The notes: generated by a model not told the origin, from the sequence alone. 64,000 nucleotides of DNA from Anabaena sp. UHCC 0187 (GCF_009712035.1 NZ_VILB01000007.1:62001-126000), one strand, 5' to 3'; positions 44,887 through 54,315 are shown, numbered from the stretch's first letter. Numbers and translations: made by a program.

Positions 44887-47796
44887 CTAGAACTCTCCAG
44901 CTAAAGCCGGAATACAACGTTCACACAACAATGGATGTTCTGCTGATTCACCTACATGAGTAGAATAGTTCCAACAGCGATCGCACTTGTGGTAAGATTT
45001 TCCATCATGTTCGTAATCTGCGGCATTAACTACGCCAATATCCCAATTATCCTCACCTTGAACTCGCAGAGTTTTCAATCCTTTTAATGTCTCAGGAGTA
45101 TCTAATAATTGCACTTCAGAAGTGAGGAATAAATATCTTAATTCATCAATTCCATTACCACCAATATTTAAGGGTTCAATAGCAGCGCGTAATTTTTCAT
45201 CACTGAAATAAATCAAAGCTATAGCTTCTAAAGAAGAACCAATCAGCTTTTCTGTCCGTGCTTGTTCTAAAACCTTATTAACATCACCACGAATCCGTCG
45301 CAGTGTTTTCCAAAATTCCCCTAATTCGGGATTTTCCCACTTATCATCAACCTGCACCCAACCAGCTTGAAAAACTGATTTATATTGGGTTTCGTAGGGG
45401 ATAAATTGCCAGATATCTTCCGCAGTATGACACAAAACAGGTGCGATCGCTCTAGCCAAATTCTCCAAAGCAATTTGCAAAACCGTTTGACAACTGCGAC
45501 GACGGAAAGCATCAGCAGAACTGATATATAATCTATCCTTCGCAACATCTAAATAAAAGTTCGACAAATCCACAACGCAGAAATTCTGCACAGTTTGGAA
45601 AAAGCGGAAAAACTGGAAACTATCAAAAGCGTCCGTCACTTCATTAAACACCTCACGAATGCGGTGCAGCATATATTTATCCAAATCGGGTAAATCTTCA
45701 AAAGCTACAGCATCTTTGAGAGGATCAAAATCATGCAAACTACCCAATAAAAACCGCGCGGTGTTGCGAATCTTATTTCTGACATCCGCTAATTGCTTGA
45801 TGATGTTACCACCCAACCGGACATCACCAGAATAATCTACCGAAGAAACCCACAACCGCAAAACATCCGCACCATAAGCAGGTTGTTGTTTTTGGTTAGT
45901 CCCACCTTGAATCATCAATTGAGGGTCAACCACATTCCCCACCGATTTACTCATTTTTCGCCCATTTTCATCCAAGACGAAACCATGAGTTAACACAGTT
46001 TTATAAGGTGCAATGCCATTAACCGCCACACTGGTTAACAAAGACGATTGAAACCAACCGCGATGTTGGTCAGAACCTTCCAAATACATATCAGCAGGAT
46101 ACGTTAATTCTGGTCTTTGCTTCGCTACTGCCGCCCAAGAAGAACCAGAATCAAACCAGACATCCATTGTATCTGTACCCCGGCGGTAAGTCTTGCCATT
46201 ATTGCGGTATTGTTCCGGTAACAACTCCTCTACCGACAACTCCCACCAAGCATCAGAACCCTTTTCGGCAAAAATAGCTTGAACGTGGTTAATCGTGTCC
46301 GCATTTAGCAAAACTTCCCCAGTTGCTTCATCATAAAACACCGGAATCGGCACACCCCAAGAACGTTGACGAGAAATACACCAATCGGATCTTTCTGCTA
46401 TCATCGGCGTGATGCGGTTTTCACCCTGTGCCGGAATCCAACGCACAGATGAAATAGCCTTTAAAGCCTCATCCCGAAAACCAGCCACAGAAGCAAACCA
46501 TTGTTCAGTAGCGCGGAAAATCGTCGGCTTCTTCGTTCTCCAATCATAAGGATACTTGTGAGGATAAGCTTCCTCCTTCAACAGAGAACCCGCTTCATGC
46601 AAAGCGTCAATAATCGCTTGATTACCATCACCCAAAACATTCAAGCCAGAAAACTTACCAGCCTCATCCGTAAAATTCCCACTATCATCAACCGGGGCAA
46701 GAATCGGCAAACCGTAACGCTGACCAACAATATAGTCCTCTTGACCATGACCAGGAGCCGTATGAACCAACCCAGTCCCCGACTCAGTAGTGATATAATC
46801 ACCACCAACCACCACCGGACTTTCACGGTCAAAAAGAGGATGACGATAAATAGTATGTTCCAAATCCTTCCCTGCGAACTTGGCTTTCACCGTTAACTCA
46901 CAATCCAAAACCCCAGCCAACCTATCCACCAACTCAGCCGCCACAATCAGATACTTGCACTCTCTCCGTGCCTCTGCGTCTCTGCGTGAGACCTCCACAA
47001 CCGCATACTCCAACGCACCATTCACAGCCACAGCCAAATTACCGGGAATAGTCCAGGGAGTAGTAGTCCACACAGCCACCCCCAAATCAGGCAACAAGCC
47101 ATCCAAACTAGCTTTTAACCCTTCAGAAACCTTCACTACCGGAAAAGCCGCGTAAATACTGCGAGAAACGTGACCTTCAGGATATTCTAACTCAGCTTCT
47201 GCTAAAGCGGTTTTAGAACTAGGACTCCAATGCACAGGCTTTAAACCGCGATAAATATAACCTTTGAGGAACATTTCCCCAAATACGCCAATTTGCGCGG
47301 CTTCGTATTCTGGTTTTAAGGTTAAATAAGGATTTTCCCAATCACCCCAAATCCCATAGCGTTTAAAGCTTTCTCGTTGTTCGTCTACGGTCTTCAGTGC
47401 AAACTCTTTCGCTTTTTGTCGCAATTGCAAAGGAGTGAGATTTTGCCGTTCTGCCTGTTTCATATTTTGCAGAACTTTCAACTCAATGGGCAATCCGTGA
47501 CAATCCCAGCCAGGAACGTAGCGAATTTTACGACCTTGGAGCAAATGGTAGCGGTTAATAATATCTTTGAGAATCTTATTTAAAGCATGACCAATATGCA
47601 ACTGGCCGTTAGCATAGGGAGGCCCATCGTGCAGTATAAATAATTCGCCAGGGTTGTTTTCAGCCAGTTGAGAATAAATGTTGTTTTCTTCCCAGAATTT
47701 TTGGATTTCGGGTTCGCGCTTGATTGCGTTAGCCCGCATATCAAATTTAGTCTTGGGTAAGTTGACGGTATCTTTGTATTTTCCAGTTTCGGTCAC
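44887..47796 (-). CDS. ileS: Isoleucyl-tRNA synthetase with a repeat-derived peptide
   Basis: A 969-residue class I synthetase: HIGH motif in YANGQLHIGHALNK, editing domain CP1, KMSKS in GRKMSKSVGN, and a C-terminal zinc site with two Cys pairs (CDRCWN, CERC). In the CP1 editing region, residues 270-280 (SRRDAEARREC) are encoded by a 33-base copy of the dispersed CTCTGCGTCTCTGCG repeat (46957-46989), between VVEV and KYLIVAAELV. The reading frame stays open, so the enzyme should be functional. Confidence 0.96.
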   Translation of the reverse strand: MTETGKYKDTVNLPKTKFDMRANAIKREPEIQKFWEENNIYSQLAENNPGELFILHDGPPYANGQLHIGHALNKILKDIINRYHLLQGRKIRYVPGWDCHGLPIELKVLQNMKQAERQNLTPLQLRQKAKEFALKTVDEQRESFKRYGIWGDWENPYLTLKPEYEAAQIGVFGEMFLKGYIYRGLKPVHWSPSSKTALAEAELEYPEGHVSRSIYAAFPVVKVSEGLKASLDGLLPDLGVAVWTTTPWTIPGNLAVAVNGALEYAVVEVSRRDAEARRECKYLIVAAELVDRLAGVLDCELTVKAKFAGKDLEHTIYRHPLFDRESPVVVGGDYITTESGTGLVHTAPGHGQEDYIVGQRYGLPILAPVDDSGNFTDEAGKFSGLNVLGDGNQAIIDALHEAGSLLKEEAYPHKYPYDWRTKKPTIFRATEQWFASVAGFRDEALKAISSVRWIPAQGENRITPMIAERSDWCISRQRSWGVPIPVFYDEATGEVLLNADTINHVQAIFAEKGSDAWWELSVEELLPEQYRNNGKTYRRGTDTMDVWFDSGSSWAAVAKQRPELTYPADMYLEGSDQHRGWFQSSLLTSVAVNGIAPYKTVLTHGFVLDENGRKMSKSVGNVVDPQLMIQGGTNQKQQPAYGADVLRLWVSSVDYSGDVRLGGNIIKQLADVRNKIRNTARFLLGSLHDFDPLKDAVAFEDLPDLDKYMLHRIREVFNEVTDAFDSFQFFRFFQTVQNFCVVDLSNFYLDVAKDRLYISSADAFRRRSCQTVLQIALENLARAIAPVLCHTAEDIWQFIPYETQYKSVFQAGWVQVDDKWENPELGEFWKTLRRIRGDVNKVLEQARTEKLIGSSLEAIALIYFSDEKLRAAIEPLNIGGNGIDELRYLFLTSEVQLLDTPETLKGLKTLRVQGEDNWDIGVVNAADYEHDGKSYHKCDRCWNYSTHVGESAEHPLLCERCIPALAGEF
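46957..46989 (-). repeat. Dispersed repeat inserted in-frame in ileS
   Basis: On the coding strand it reads TCACGCAGAGACGCAGAGGC then ACGGAGAGAGTGC. It is closely related to the intergenic repeat at 28943-28980 and contributes 11 codons. Confidence 0.8.
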
Positions 47797-47944
47797 AGTT
47801 TCATGCCTAAATGTAGGTGTGCAGGTTATCCGATCAATTATAGGAGATAGGCATAAAGCTTAAAAACTAAAACCTTTGAATTGCATATAGACATCCCGTA
47901 ACCTGTAACCTAATATAGATAGAGTATATACGGAGCTATTACGT

Positions 47945-49072
47945 ATGAGTAACAATTCCTTTTTTGATGAGCAGAAAGAGCAATCGTTGGTAAAAGCCAG
48001 AATTGTTGAGAAATATTTTTGGGTTTGGGCAAAGGTGATTATCCCAACTGCTAAAAAAGCAGGTCATAAAATTGCTTATATAGACCTTTTCGCTGGTCCA
48101 GGTAGATACAAAGATGGTTCAAAATCAACACCCATCAAAGTTTTAGAAACGGCAATTGCTGATCCAGATATGCAAAATATGCTGAAAACATTATTTAATG
48201 ATGCTAATTCTGAACATACCAATTCTCTTCAAGAAGCTATAGATGCAATTCCTGGCATTAATAATTTAAAATATAAGCCTCAAGTAATTAGTTATGAGGT
48301 TGGTGAAAATATTGTTAATACATTTAGTCAGTTAAATTTAGTTCCCACATTATTTTTTGTAGATCCTTGGGGATATAAAGGTTTGTCATTAAAATTGATC
48401 AACTCAGTTGTAAAAAATTGGGGTTGCGATTGCATTTTCTTTTTCAACTACAATCGCATAAATATGGGTTTAGGTAATACAGCAGTTGAAGAACATATAA
48501 ATGCACTATTTGAAAAAACAAGAGCAGATAAATTACGCGAGCAATTAAAAGCACTTAAAGCAGAAGAAAGGGAGTTAACAATTGTAGAGGCTATTTGCGA
48601 AGCTTTACAAGAACTGGGTGGGAAATATGTTTTACCTTTTCGCTTTAAATATGAAAATGGTAAACGGACTAGCCATCACTTAATCTTCGTGAGTAAGCAC
48701 TTCAAAGGCTATGAAATTATGAAAGAGATCATGGCAAAAGAAAGTTCTGAGCAAAATCAAGGTGTACCTTCCTTTGAATATAACCCTGCTACTGTTATAC
48801 AACCGTTGCTATTTGAATTTTATCGTCCTCTCGATGAATTAGAACAAATGCTACTAAATGAGTTTGCCAATAAAACAATAACTATGCAAGAAATTTATAT
48901 GCAGCATAATGTTGGTAGAAGTTACATTAGCAAGAATTACAAAACTGCTCTTATTAATCTTGAAGCTCAAGGCAAAATTACAGCCGACCGTCCTGCTGAT
49001 AAAAGACCAAAACGCAAAGGAGAAATTACTTTTGCAGATTCTGTTAAAGTTACATTCCCACCTAAGCCGTAA
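47945..49072 (+). CDS. tcmP: Three-Cys-motif partner protein TcmP
   Basis: A 375-residue TcmP-family protein. DLFAGPG (47-53) and FFVDPWGYKG (137-146) resemble SAM-methyltransferase motifs I and IV; the C-terminus (about 300-345) looks like a winged helix. The family is named for its partner, a protein with a three-cysteine motif, which here is the convergent gene just downstream. Biological role unknown; such pairs are sporadic and mobile-looking. ATG start. Confidence 0.88.
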   Translation: MSNNSFFDEQKEQSLVKARIVEKYFWVWAKVIIPTAKKAGHKIAYIDLFAGPGRYKDGSKSTPIKVLETAIADPDMQNMLKTLFNDANSEHTNSLQEAIDAIPGINNLKYKPQVISYEVGENIVNTFSQLNLVPTLFFVDPWGYKGLSLKLINSVVKNWGCDCIFFFNYNRINMGLGNTAVEEHINALFEKTRADKLREQLKALKAEERELTIVEAICEALQELGGKYVLPFRFKYENGKRTSHHLIFVSKHFKGYEIMKEIMAKESSEQNQGVPSFEYNPATVIQPLLFEFYRPLDELEQMLLNEFANKTITMQEIYMQHNVGRSYISKNYKTALINLEAQGKITADRPADKRPKRKGEITFADSVKVTFPPKP

Positions 49073-49838
49073 GTTGCAAATTTTCTTTTTTCAATGCTAA
49101 TTTTCGTGGAGATTGACCCCATGTTTTTTGATGTTCTTGCCAAGCTTCTGGCATTTCATCCCATATTCTACCATCTAATAACTTACCTCCAGCTTTAGAA
49201 GTTCTACCACCGATTTGCTTAAAGAAAAATGCAACTTCTGCTTTTTGGCATTGGTCACGAATGTCTTCAGCCCATTCAATATTCATTGGACGATGTTTTT
49301 GACCAGATTCTCCACCAACAATGACCCAATCAATATTTGTGAGGTCAAGATTTAATGAACCTAATAATGGTTCACAGGAAAGAAAACGCACATTTGCAGG
49401 AACTTGACGAAGTAAATCAATACGAGAAACATAACTTTGATTTTCTACTGATACACCTAACCAGATGTTTTTATGAAAGTCTAGATGTGGTGCTAATTCA
49501 ACTAATCTTTCAGGTCTTTTTGTTAATATTTGATATATGTGATGAGGCGTAGCATGAATCACTTTAAATACCTTTTGAATAAAATCTAAAGGTACTTCTT
49601 CATGAAAAAGATCGCTCATTGAATTAACAAATATTCTACTGGGAGTACGCCATTTTAAAGGTTCTGTCAATCTTTCTGGATGTAGAGTTAAATCAAATCC
49701 ATTTTTGAAATTATTAGGAAAGCGTTTAGTAATAGCTTCTGCGTAGCAATGCACACAACCCGGACTAACTTTGTTACAACCAGTTGTAGGATTCCAAGTT
49801 TTATCTGTCCACTCAATACCTGTGTTTATACTAGACAT
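49062..49838 (-). CDS. Three-Cys-motif protein (phage Gp37/Gp68, DUF5131 family)
   Basis: A 258-residue protein with TGCNKVSPGCVHCYAEA: C21, C28, C31 (CX6CX2C), likely a metal or Fe-S site resembling radical SAM proteins. Further family motifs: NSMSDLFHEEVP, YQILTKRPERL, WLGVSVENQ, FLSCEPLLG, WVIVGGESG, FFFKQIGG. Related genes are found in phages. It overlaps the tcmP end by 11 bases, tail to tail. Function unknown. Confidence 0.9.
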   Translation of the reverse strand: MSSINTGIEWTDKTWNPTTGCNKVSPGCVHCYAEAITKRFPNNFKNGFDLTLHPERLTEPLKWRTPSRIFVNSMSDLFHEEVPLDFIQKVFKVIHATPHHIYQILTKRPERLVELAPHLDFHKNIWLGVSVENQSYVSRIDLLRQVPANVRFLSCEPLLGSLNLDLTNIDWVIVGGESGQKHRPMNIEWAEDIRDQCQKAEVAFFFKQIGGRTSKAGGKLLDGRIWDEMPEAWQEHQKTWGQSPRKLALKKENLQLTA

Positions 49839-49979
49839 GATGATTTAACCTTAGTCAGTTATGAATTTTGTAAGTTATCTGGATTTGATGTTTTTAATTC
49901 GTATGTACTATAATATAACAGATTTCATGAGTATCAAAAATTATTTTCTCATCCTTATCCAACCGTCAGTTATTCCCAA

Positions 49980-50186
49980 ATGATTAAAAATCAGTTCAAT
50001 TTACTAGATGTAGTAGCACTCACAGTTGATTTAGCTGAATATCATTTGCTGCGTGGTCAAGTTGGTACAATAGTTGAATTATTAACCGATGGTGCTGTGT
50101 TTGAAGTAGAATTTAGCGATAGTAATGGACAAACTTATGAATCTCTTGGTTTACGTCCAGAGCAAATAATGGTGTTAAATTTTTAG
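49980..50186 (+). CDS. DUF4926 protein, 68 aa
   Basis: A small SH3-like beta protein: NLLDVVALTVDLAEYHLLRGQVGTIVE then VFEVEFSD..GQTYESLGL. DUF4926 genes usually pair with a toxin-like gene (for example DUF6883), so it may be an orphan antitoxin. Here the neighbour is a convergent transposase that overlaps its stop by four bases. Confidence 0.82.
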   Translation: MIKNQFNLLDVVALTVDLAEYHLLRGQVGTIVELLTDGAVFEVEFSDSNGQTYESLGLRPEQIMVLNF

Positions 50187-50719
50187 CCAATATCATCATC
50201 AAAAATAATTTCCTCACCCGCACCCCACATCATTTCATACATACCTTGACGCACAGCCCGATGAAAACTGGAATATTCCCAATCCTTTGGTGCTGTTACC
50301 AAACCATGTTTCACGGGATTATAATGAATATATTCAACGTGATTTTGAAAATCAATTTCATCTCTAATTAAATGTTCCCAAAAACGATATTGCCATATAG
50401 CCCGTTGTTTTTTATTTTTTCTAGATAAAGATATATTTTCTGGTGAAATAGTTTCACATTTACGACTAAAATAACTTTTAATTAACCGCCAACGGGTAGA
50501 AAAATCCTGATCATTTTCTGGTAAAGTCCAAATACAGTGGAGATGATCAGGTAAAATAACAACAGCATCTATAATAAATGGATGTTTCTGCATTACATAA
50601 CCAAAAGCATCTCTTAATAAAGAAACATTTTTTGGTAAACATAATATTTTTTGTCTTTTATCTGTCACCACTGTAAAAAAGTATGTTCCTCCTGCCACTT
50701 TGGCGCGGCGATATTCCAT
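50183..50719 (-). CDS. REP-associated tyrosine transposase (RAYT)
   Basis: A 178-residue Y1/HUH transposase-like protein: N-terminal FFTVVT, the HUH motif in PDHLHCIWTLP, RAIWQYRFWEHLIRDE and the catalytic-Tyr helix HVEYIHYNPVKHGLV. Single-copy RAYTs bind and cut REP hairpins. Suitable hairpins lie 53 bases upstream (50772-50840). It lacks the terminal structures of a full insertion sequence. Confidence 0.9.
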   Translation of the reverse strand: MEYRRAKVAGGTYFFTVVTDKRQKILCLPKNVSLLRDAFGYVMQKHPFIIDAVVILPDHLHCIWTLPENDQDFSTRWRLIKSYFSRKCETISPENISLSRKNKKQRAIWQYRFWEHLIRDEIDFQNHVEYIHYNPVKHGLVTAPKDWEYSSFHRAVRQGMYEMMWGAGEEIIFDDDIG

Positions 50720-50771
50720 ACTATAAATATCCTGTGATTAAAGTTGTGTTTTATAATCTTGATTTTACCCC

Positions 50772-50840
50772 GTAGGTTGGGTTGACGCAAGGAAACCCAA
50801 CATTAATTATACAGCGAAGCACAACCCGACATTAATTATA
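50772..50840. repeat. REP-like hairpin copy B plus a degenerate tandem piece
   Basis: 50772-50805 repeats the hairpin of 38624-38657 (GTTGGGTT...AACCCAAC). AACCCAACATTAATTATA (50794-50811) recurs as AACCCGACATTAATTATA (50823-50840), which covers the stop codon of the next minus-strand gene. Its proximity to the RAYT gene suggests a transposase-substrate pair. Confidence 0.78.
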
Positions 50841-51258
50841 ATATCCTGGTGGGTGGTGTTACCCAATTTTCATATTCCAAATTAGTGATATTTTGAAAGT
50901 GTTTAATATTAGCAGTGATTAAAACGCTTTTATTATTAATTGCTGATGCTCCAATCAGTAAGTCAAGGGGAGTAATTAATAAACCTCTCTGACGTAAATC
51001 TTGATAAATAAAACTTGCAACATTAGCTGTATCTATATCAAGGGGTAAAATCTCGCTGCTATTGGCAAGAATTTCAAATTGCTGTAAAAGATTTCTAGCA
51101 TCTTTGTACAACAACCCACTTTTGATTTCATAGTAGGTAAGAATAGAAAAAGTTAGATAACTGTGAAATTCTTTATATTCACGGAATTTTTTGACAACTT
51201 GTGTTTCACCTCGCAGAAAATATGAGAGGATATTAGTATCTAGTAAAGCTTTTTTCAT
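50836..51258 (-). CDS. PIN-domain toxin VapC
   Basis: A 140-residue PIN RNase: ALLDTNILSYFLRG (Asp7), TYYEIKSGLL (Glu), TPLDLLIGASA (Asp) and TANIKHF. Start overlaps the antitoxin stop by four bases. Its own stop lies in REP-derived sequence. Confidence 0.88.
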   Translation of the reverse strand: MKKALLDTNILSYFLRGETQVVKKFREYKEFHSYLTFSILTYYEIKSGLLYKDARNLLQQFEILANSSEILPLDIDTANVASFIYQDLRQRGLLITPLDLLIGASAINNKSVLITANIKHFQNITNLEYENWVTPPTRIL

Positions 51259-51500
51259 AGTTCAATTTGCCTTTGCAAGTCTAATAATCTTTGTTCTTCA
51301 ATCTCATGTTCTAGGTTTTGTAAAAGTATAGTTTCTTCAGAACTTGCAATACCAGCAAATTGCATAAAATCTATATTTGTTGGATGCAGTAGTTGTTGAC
51401 GTTGTGCTAATTGCTGGAAAATCAGTTGAGCAATTTCATTCTGTTCATCTTCAGGTAGCCTTGAGACGACAGCATAAGCTTGTTGTAAGAGATTAGTCAT
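51255..51500 (-). CDS. Antitoxin of the VapBC pair
   Basis: An 81-residue helical protein; the part LPEDEQNEIAQLIFQQLAQ followed by a Glu-rich tail is typical of small antitoxins preceding PIN toxins in cyanobacteria. Translation is coupled with vapC by ATGA. Confidence 0.8.
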   Translation of the reverse strand: MTNLLQQAYAVVSRLPEDEQNEIAQLIFQQLAQRQQLLHPTNIDFMQFAGIASSEETILLQNLEHEIEEQRLLDLQRQIEL

Positions 51501-51678
51501 AGATTTTTGTCGCCATTATCAAAAGTTTTGATAAATTGATAAAACTGGATTTATTATATCACAAATATGGCAATTTTCACAATTAAAACCGCCACCTCAC
51601 ACTAATTGAATTCAGTGTTGAGAGGAATGGCGGATTTTTCCATAAAGTTTAATGCCGTGGTAGTAAAAACCACAAATC

Positions 51679-53040
51679 CTAGAGATTGACTGGCTGCTTC
51701 TTTTCTGTAGTTTGGGAATGACTGCTATTATTAACAGTTTGTGGTGCTAAAAAAGCCTCCTTACCTGTAATTAATCGAGAGCGACGATTGCGAGTAATAT
51801 AATTCCACGCCCATTGAATTACTATGACTAATTTAGTGTCAAACTCAATTAAGAAGTAGATGTGAATTACTAGCCAAAATAGCCAAGCAATAAAACCTGT
51901 GAGTTTGATAAAGCCTAAATCTACAACAGCTAGATTTTGCCCAATCATTGCCAAACTACCGACATCATTGTATTTAAAATCTGGCAAAGTCCGACCTTGA
52001 AGCCGGCGTTTAATGAGTTTACCTACATACTCTCCTTCTTGTTTGGCTACGGGGGCAACACCGGGTAAAGGTTTACCATTTTGATGGGAGAAATTAGCTA
52101 AGTCTCCAATTACGAAAATGTTTTTATAATCCTTAATAGTCAAGTCAGGTTCTACAATTACTCTGGCAGAGAAATCGCATTCTACATCTGTCCGTTCTGC
52201 GAGAATTTTCCCCAAAGCCGAACCTTGCACACCGGCTGCCCACAAGATAGTTTTTGAGGGAACTTCTGTCAATTCACCGTTTTGTTTGAAAGTAACAATG
52301 TCATTTTCAATATTCGTGACTCTGGTTTGAGTGTGAATAACCACACCCAATTTTTGTAAAGATTCTATTGCTACTTTCGATAATTCTGGGGCAATGTGTG
52401 GGAGAATGCGATCGCCCCCTTGCAAGAGGATAATTTTGGTTTCTGAGGTGTCAATGTTGCGGAAATCTTCTTTGAGGGTTTGGTATGCTAATTCAGCGAT
52501 CGCCCCAGACAATTCTACACCAGTTGGACCACCGCCCACAATCACAAAAGTCAACAAAGCTCGACGTTTTACAGGATCACTTTCTTTTTCTGCGGCTTCA
52601 AATGCTGAAAATATCCGCCGACGCATTTCTATGGCATCTTCCACAGTTTTCAAACCTGGAGCAGATTCTTTCCAATTATCCTTACCAAAATAGGAATGGT
52701 TTGCACCAGTGGCCAGAATTAATGTATCATAAGGGACTATTTCATCACCCAAAATAACTTGTTGCGCTTTGGGATTAATATCACTTACTTCTCCCAACAA
52801 CACTTTTGTATTTTTGCTTTTGCTGAATACAGATCGCAATGGTGCGGAAATATCAGAAGGTGATAGCGTACCTGTGGCAACTTGATATAAAAGCGGCTGA
52901 AATAAATGAAAATTCCGTTTATCAATGAGAGTAACATTTACTTTTGCCTTAGCAAGAGCTTTGGCTGCATACAATCCACCAAAGCCACCACCAACGATAA
53001 CAACCTCATGTGGTGCATTCTTCTCACGGGGAACAACCAT
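51679..53040 (-). CDS. Type II NAD(P)H dehydrogenase (NDH-2)
   Basis: A 453-residue flavoprotein that passes electrons from NAD(P)H to quinone without pumping protons. Two dinucleotide folds are visible (VVIVGGGFGGLYAAKAL for FAD; FVIVGGGPTGVELSGAIAEL for NAD(P)H), plus the FAD motif IFVIGDLA and QEGEYVGKLI. A C-terminal hydrophobic segment (TGFIAWLFWLVIHIYFLIEF) anchors it in the membrane. I chose ATG 53040 over TTG 53046. An inverted repeat TGTTAAG-N15-CTTAACA (53057-53085) lies just upstream and might be an operator. Confidence 0.92.
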   Translation of the reverse strand: MVVPREKNAPHEVVIVGGGFGGLYAAKALAKAKVNVTLIDKRNFHLFQPLLYQVATGTLSPSDISAPLRSVFSKSKNTKVLLGEVSDINPKAQQVILGDEIVPYDTLILATGANHSYFGKDNWKESAPGLKTVEDAIEMRRRIFSAFEAAEKESDPVKRRALLTFVIVGGGPTGVELSGAIAELAYQTLKEDFRNIDTSETKIILLQGGDRILPHIAPELSKVAIESLQKLGVVIHTQTRVTNIENDIVTFKQNGELTEVPSKTILWAAGVQGSALGKILAERTDVECDFSARVIVEPDLTIKDYKNIFVIGDLANFSHQNGKPLPGVAPVAKQEGEYVGKLIKRRLQGRTLPDFKYNDVGSLAMIGQNLAVVDLGFIKLTGFIAWLFWLVIHIYFLIEFDTKLVIVIQWAWNYITRNRRSRLITGKEAFLAPQTVNNSSHSQTTEKKQPVNL

Positions 53041-53502
53041 AAACAATATTTCCTTTTGTTAAGAGTCGTGTAACCTTTCTTAACAAATATGTAACAAAAT
53101 TATAATGTATTTTGCCGTCTATTGAGAACTCTTGAAAAAATACTAAAAGTAGTCAAAGTTACTAATAATTGATGATTAAATAATTTGCAACTAAACACTA
53201 TCCTATTGAACCATAATCCCACCATGCAATTGTAAAATATTTAATAAATGCGAGAGAAATCAAAGAATTTGATTTAGTAGGAATTATTACTTCTAAAGTA
53301 GTAGTTTTTGAAATTGTGAATAGGAAAAATATGAGGATAATTTTTTCATATTTCCCCAGGGTTGTTTATTTAGTAGCAAATAGACAGCAAATATAACTAT
53401 ACCAAGCCAAAAATAGCAAATTAAATCAGATTGCTAAAGATGGGGATCACTGATGATATAATACTGATTCACATGATGCAATATCAACGGAGGCAAGTAC
53501 AA
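53041..53502. promoter_or_regulatory. Divergent intergenic region, 460 bp
   Basis: No gene. It has the inverted repeat TGTTAAG...CTTAACA (53057-53085) before NDH-2, AT-rich sequence, and a TATAAT at 53457-53462 that may serve the exported protein gene, followed by GGAGG (53489-53493) nine bases before its start. Confidence 0.4.
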
Positions 53503-53988
53503 ATGTTTAGAGGTAACTCTATCAAAAAAGTCACCTACTACCCTTTACTGGCTTCATTAGTTGTAGTGCTGTTAGCACATTCTACTATTGATCAGGGGTT
53601 CAAAAATCAGAGTCAGCAGACATTCGCTGCTGCTCAATTTATAGCTCAAGTAGATAATCCTGACTCTCTAGAAGATTCTAAATCTACTCCCATACTAGAT
53701 GAAAAAAAAGCTCTAAGTCTAGTCCAGAATCTACCACAAGTGCGAAAAAAAGGGCGGGAGATTCAAAGACTATCGAGAGGAAGTATCCGGGTTTCCTCGG
53801 TGGTTGATAGTTCCCCTACGGCTGATGCACCTTACTATGTAGTTAGAGTAGTGGAAAATCACTCTGATAAAACTACAAGCACAATTTATTGGTTTCGCGT
53901 GTTCAGTTCTAGCAGTGTGATTGAAGCTTTAGATTTAATTAACAACGAATATATCTCTCTAGAAAAGTGGAATCCTGACGCTAGGTAA
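53503..53988 (+). CDS. Hypothetical exported or membrane-anchored protein, 161 aa
   Basis: From ATG 53503 the protein has an N-terminal hydrophobic segment (YYPLLASLVVVLLAHSTI), then a soluble region with ALSLVQNLPQVRKKGREI and a beta-rich end (YYVVRVVENHSDKTTSTIYWFRV), which looks like a periplasmic domain. I do not recognise a family. Start choice rests on GGAGG at 53489-53493. Confidence 0.7.
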   Translation: MFRGNSIKKVTYYPLLASLVVVLLAHSTIDQGFKNQSQQTFAAAQFIAQVDNPDSLEDSKSTPILDEKKALSLVQNLPQVRKKGREIQRLSRGSIRVSSVVDSSPTADAPYYVVRVVENHSDKTTSTIYWFRVFSSSSVIEALDLINNEYISLEKWNPDAR

Positions 53989-54072
53989 ACTTGCTATCAA
54001 CTATTGCTTTAACTCCTTGCATCCCGTTTTTACTCTTGCATTGACAAACACCAAATTTTTTTAACATAAACA

Positions 54073-54309
54073 ATGTCTGAACAACAAATAATAAGCCCTT
54101 GGAAATATAAACCTTGGTGGTGTCAACCTTGGTCAATTATCCTAACTGCTGTTACATTAATTAGTAGTAGTTGGTTAATCTTCAAAATTATATGGTTGAC
54201 AATTTTAGTGGCTATTCCCTTATTAATTTGGATGGGATTTTTCCTATTAATTTGGCCACAGATGATGATTCGCAGTGGGGTTTTGGATAATTTAGAAAAA
54301 CATTCTTAA
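54073..54309 (+). CDS. Small membrane protein, 78 aa
   Basis: Two hydrophobic stretches (SIILTAVTLISSSWLIFKII and LTILVAIPLLIWMGFFLLIW) suggest a two-helix or hairpin membrane protein; the N-terminus has W/P-rich YKPWWCQPW. Conserved-looking cyanobacterial small protein of unknown role; converges with the cation exchanger with a six-base gap. Confidence 0.7.
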   Translation: MSEQQIISPWKYKPWWCQPWSIILTAVTLISSSWLIFKIIWLTILVAIPLLIWMGFFLLIWPQMMIRSGVLDNLEKHS

Positions 54310-54315
54310 TTTCCA

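Noticed and set aside
46501-46896. Plus-strand ORF of 131 codons within ileS
   Set aside because: It is the complement of a conserved synthetase region and shows no protein-like features.
50183-50719. Complete IS200/IS605 insertion sequence
   Set aside because: Only a RAYT-type protein is present; no tnpB and no element ends were found, though REP-like hairpins are near.
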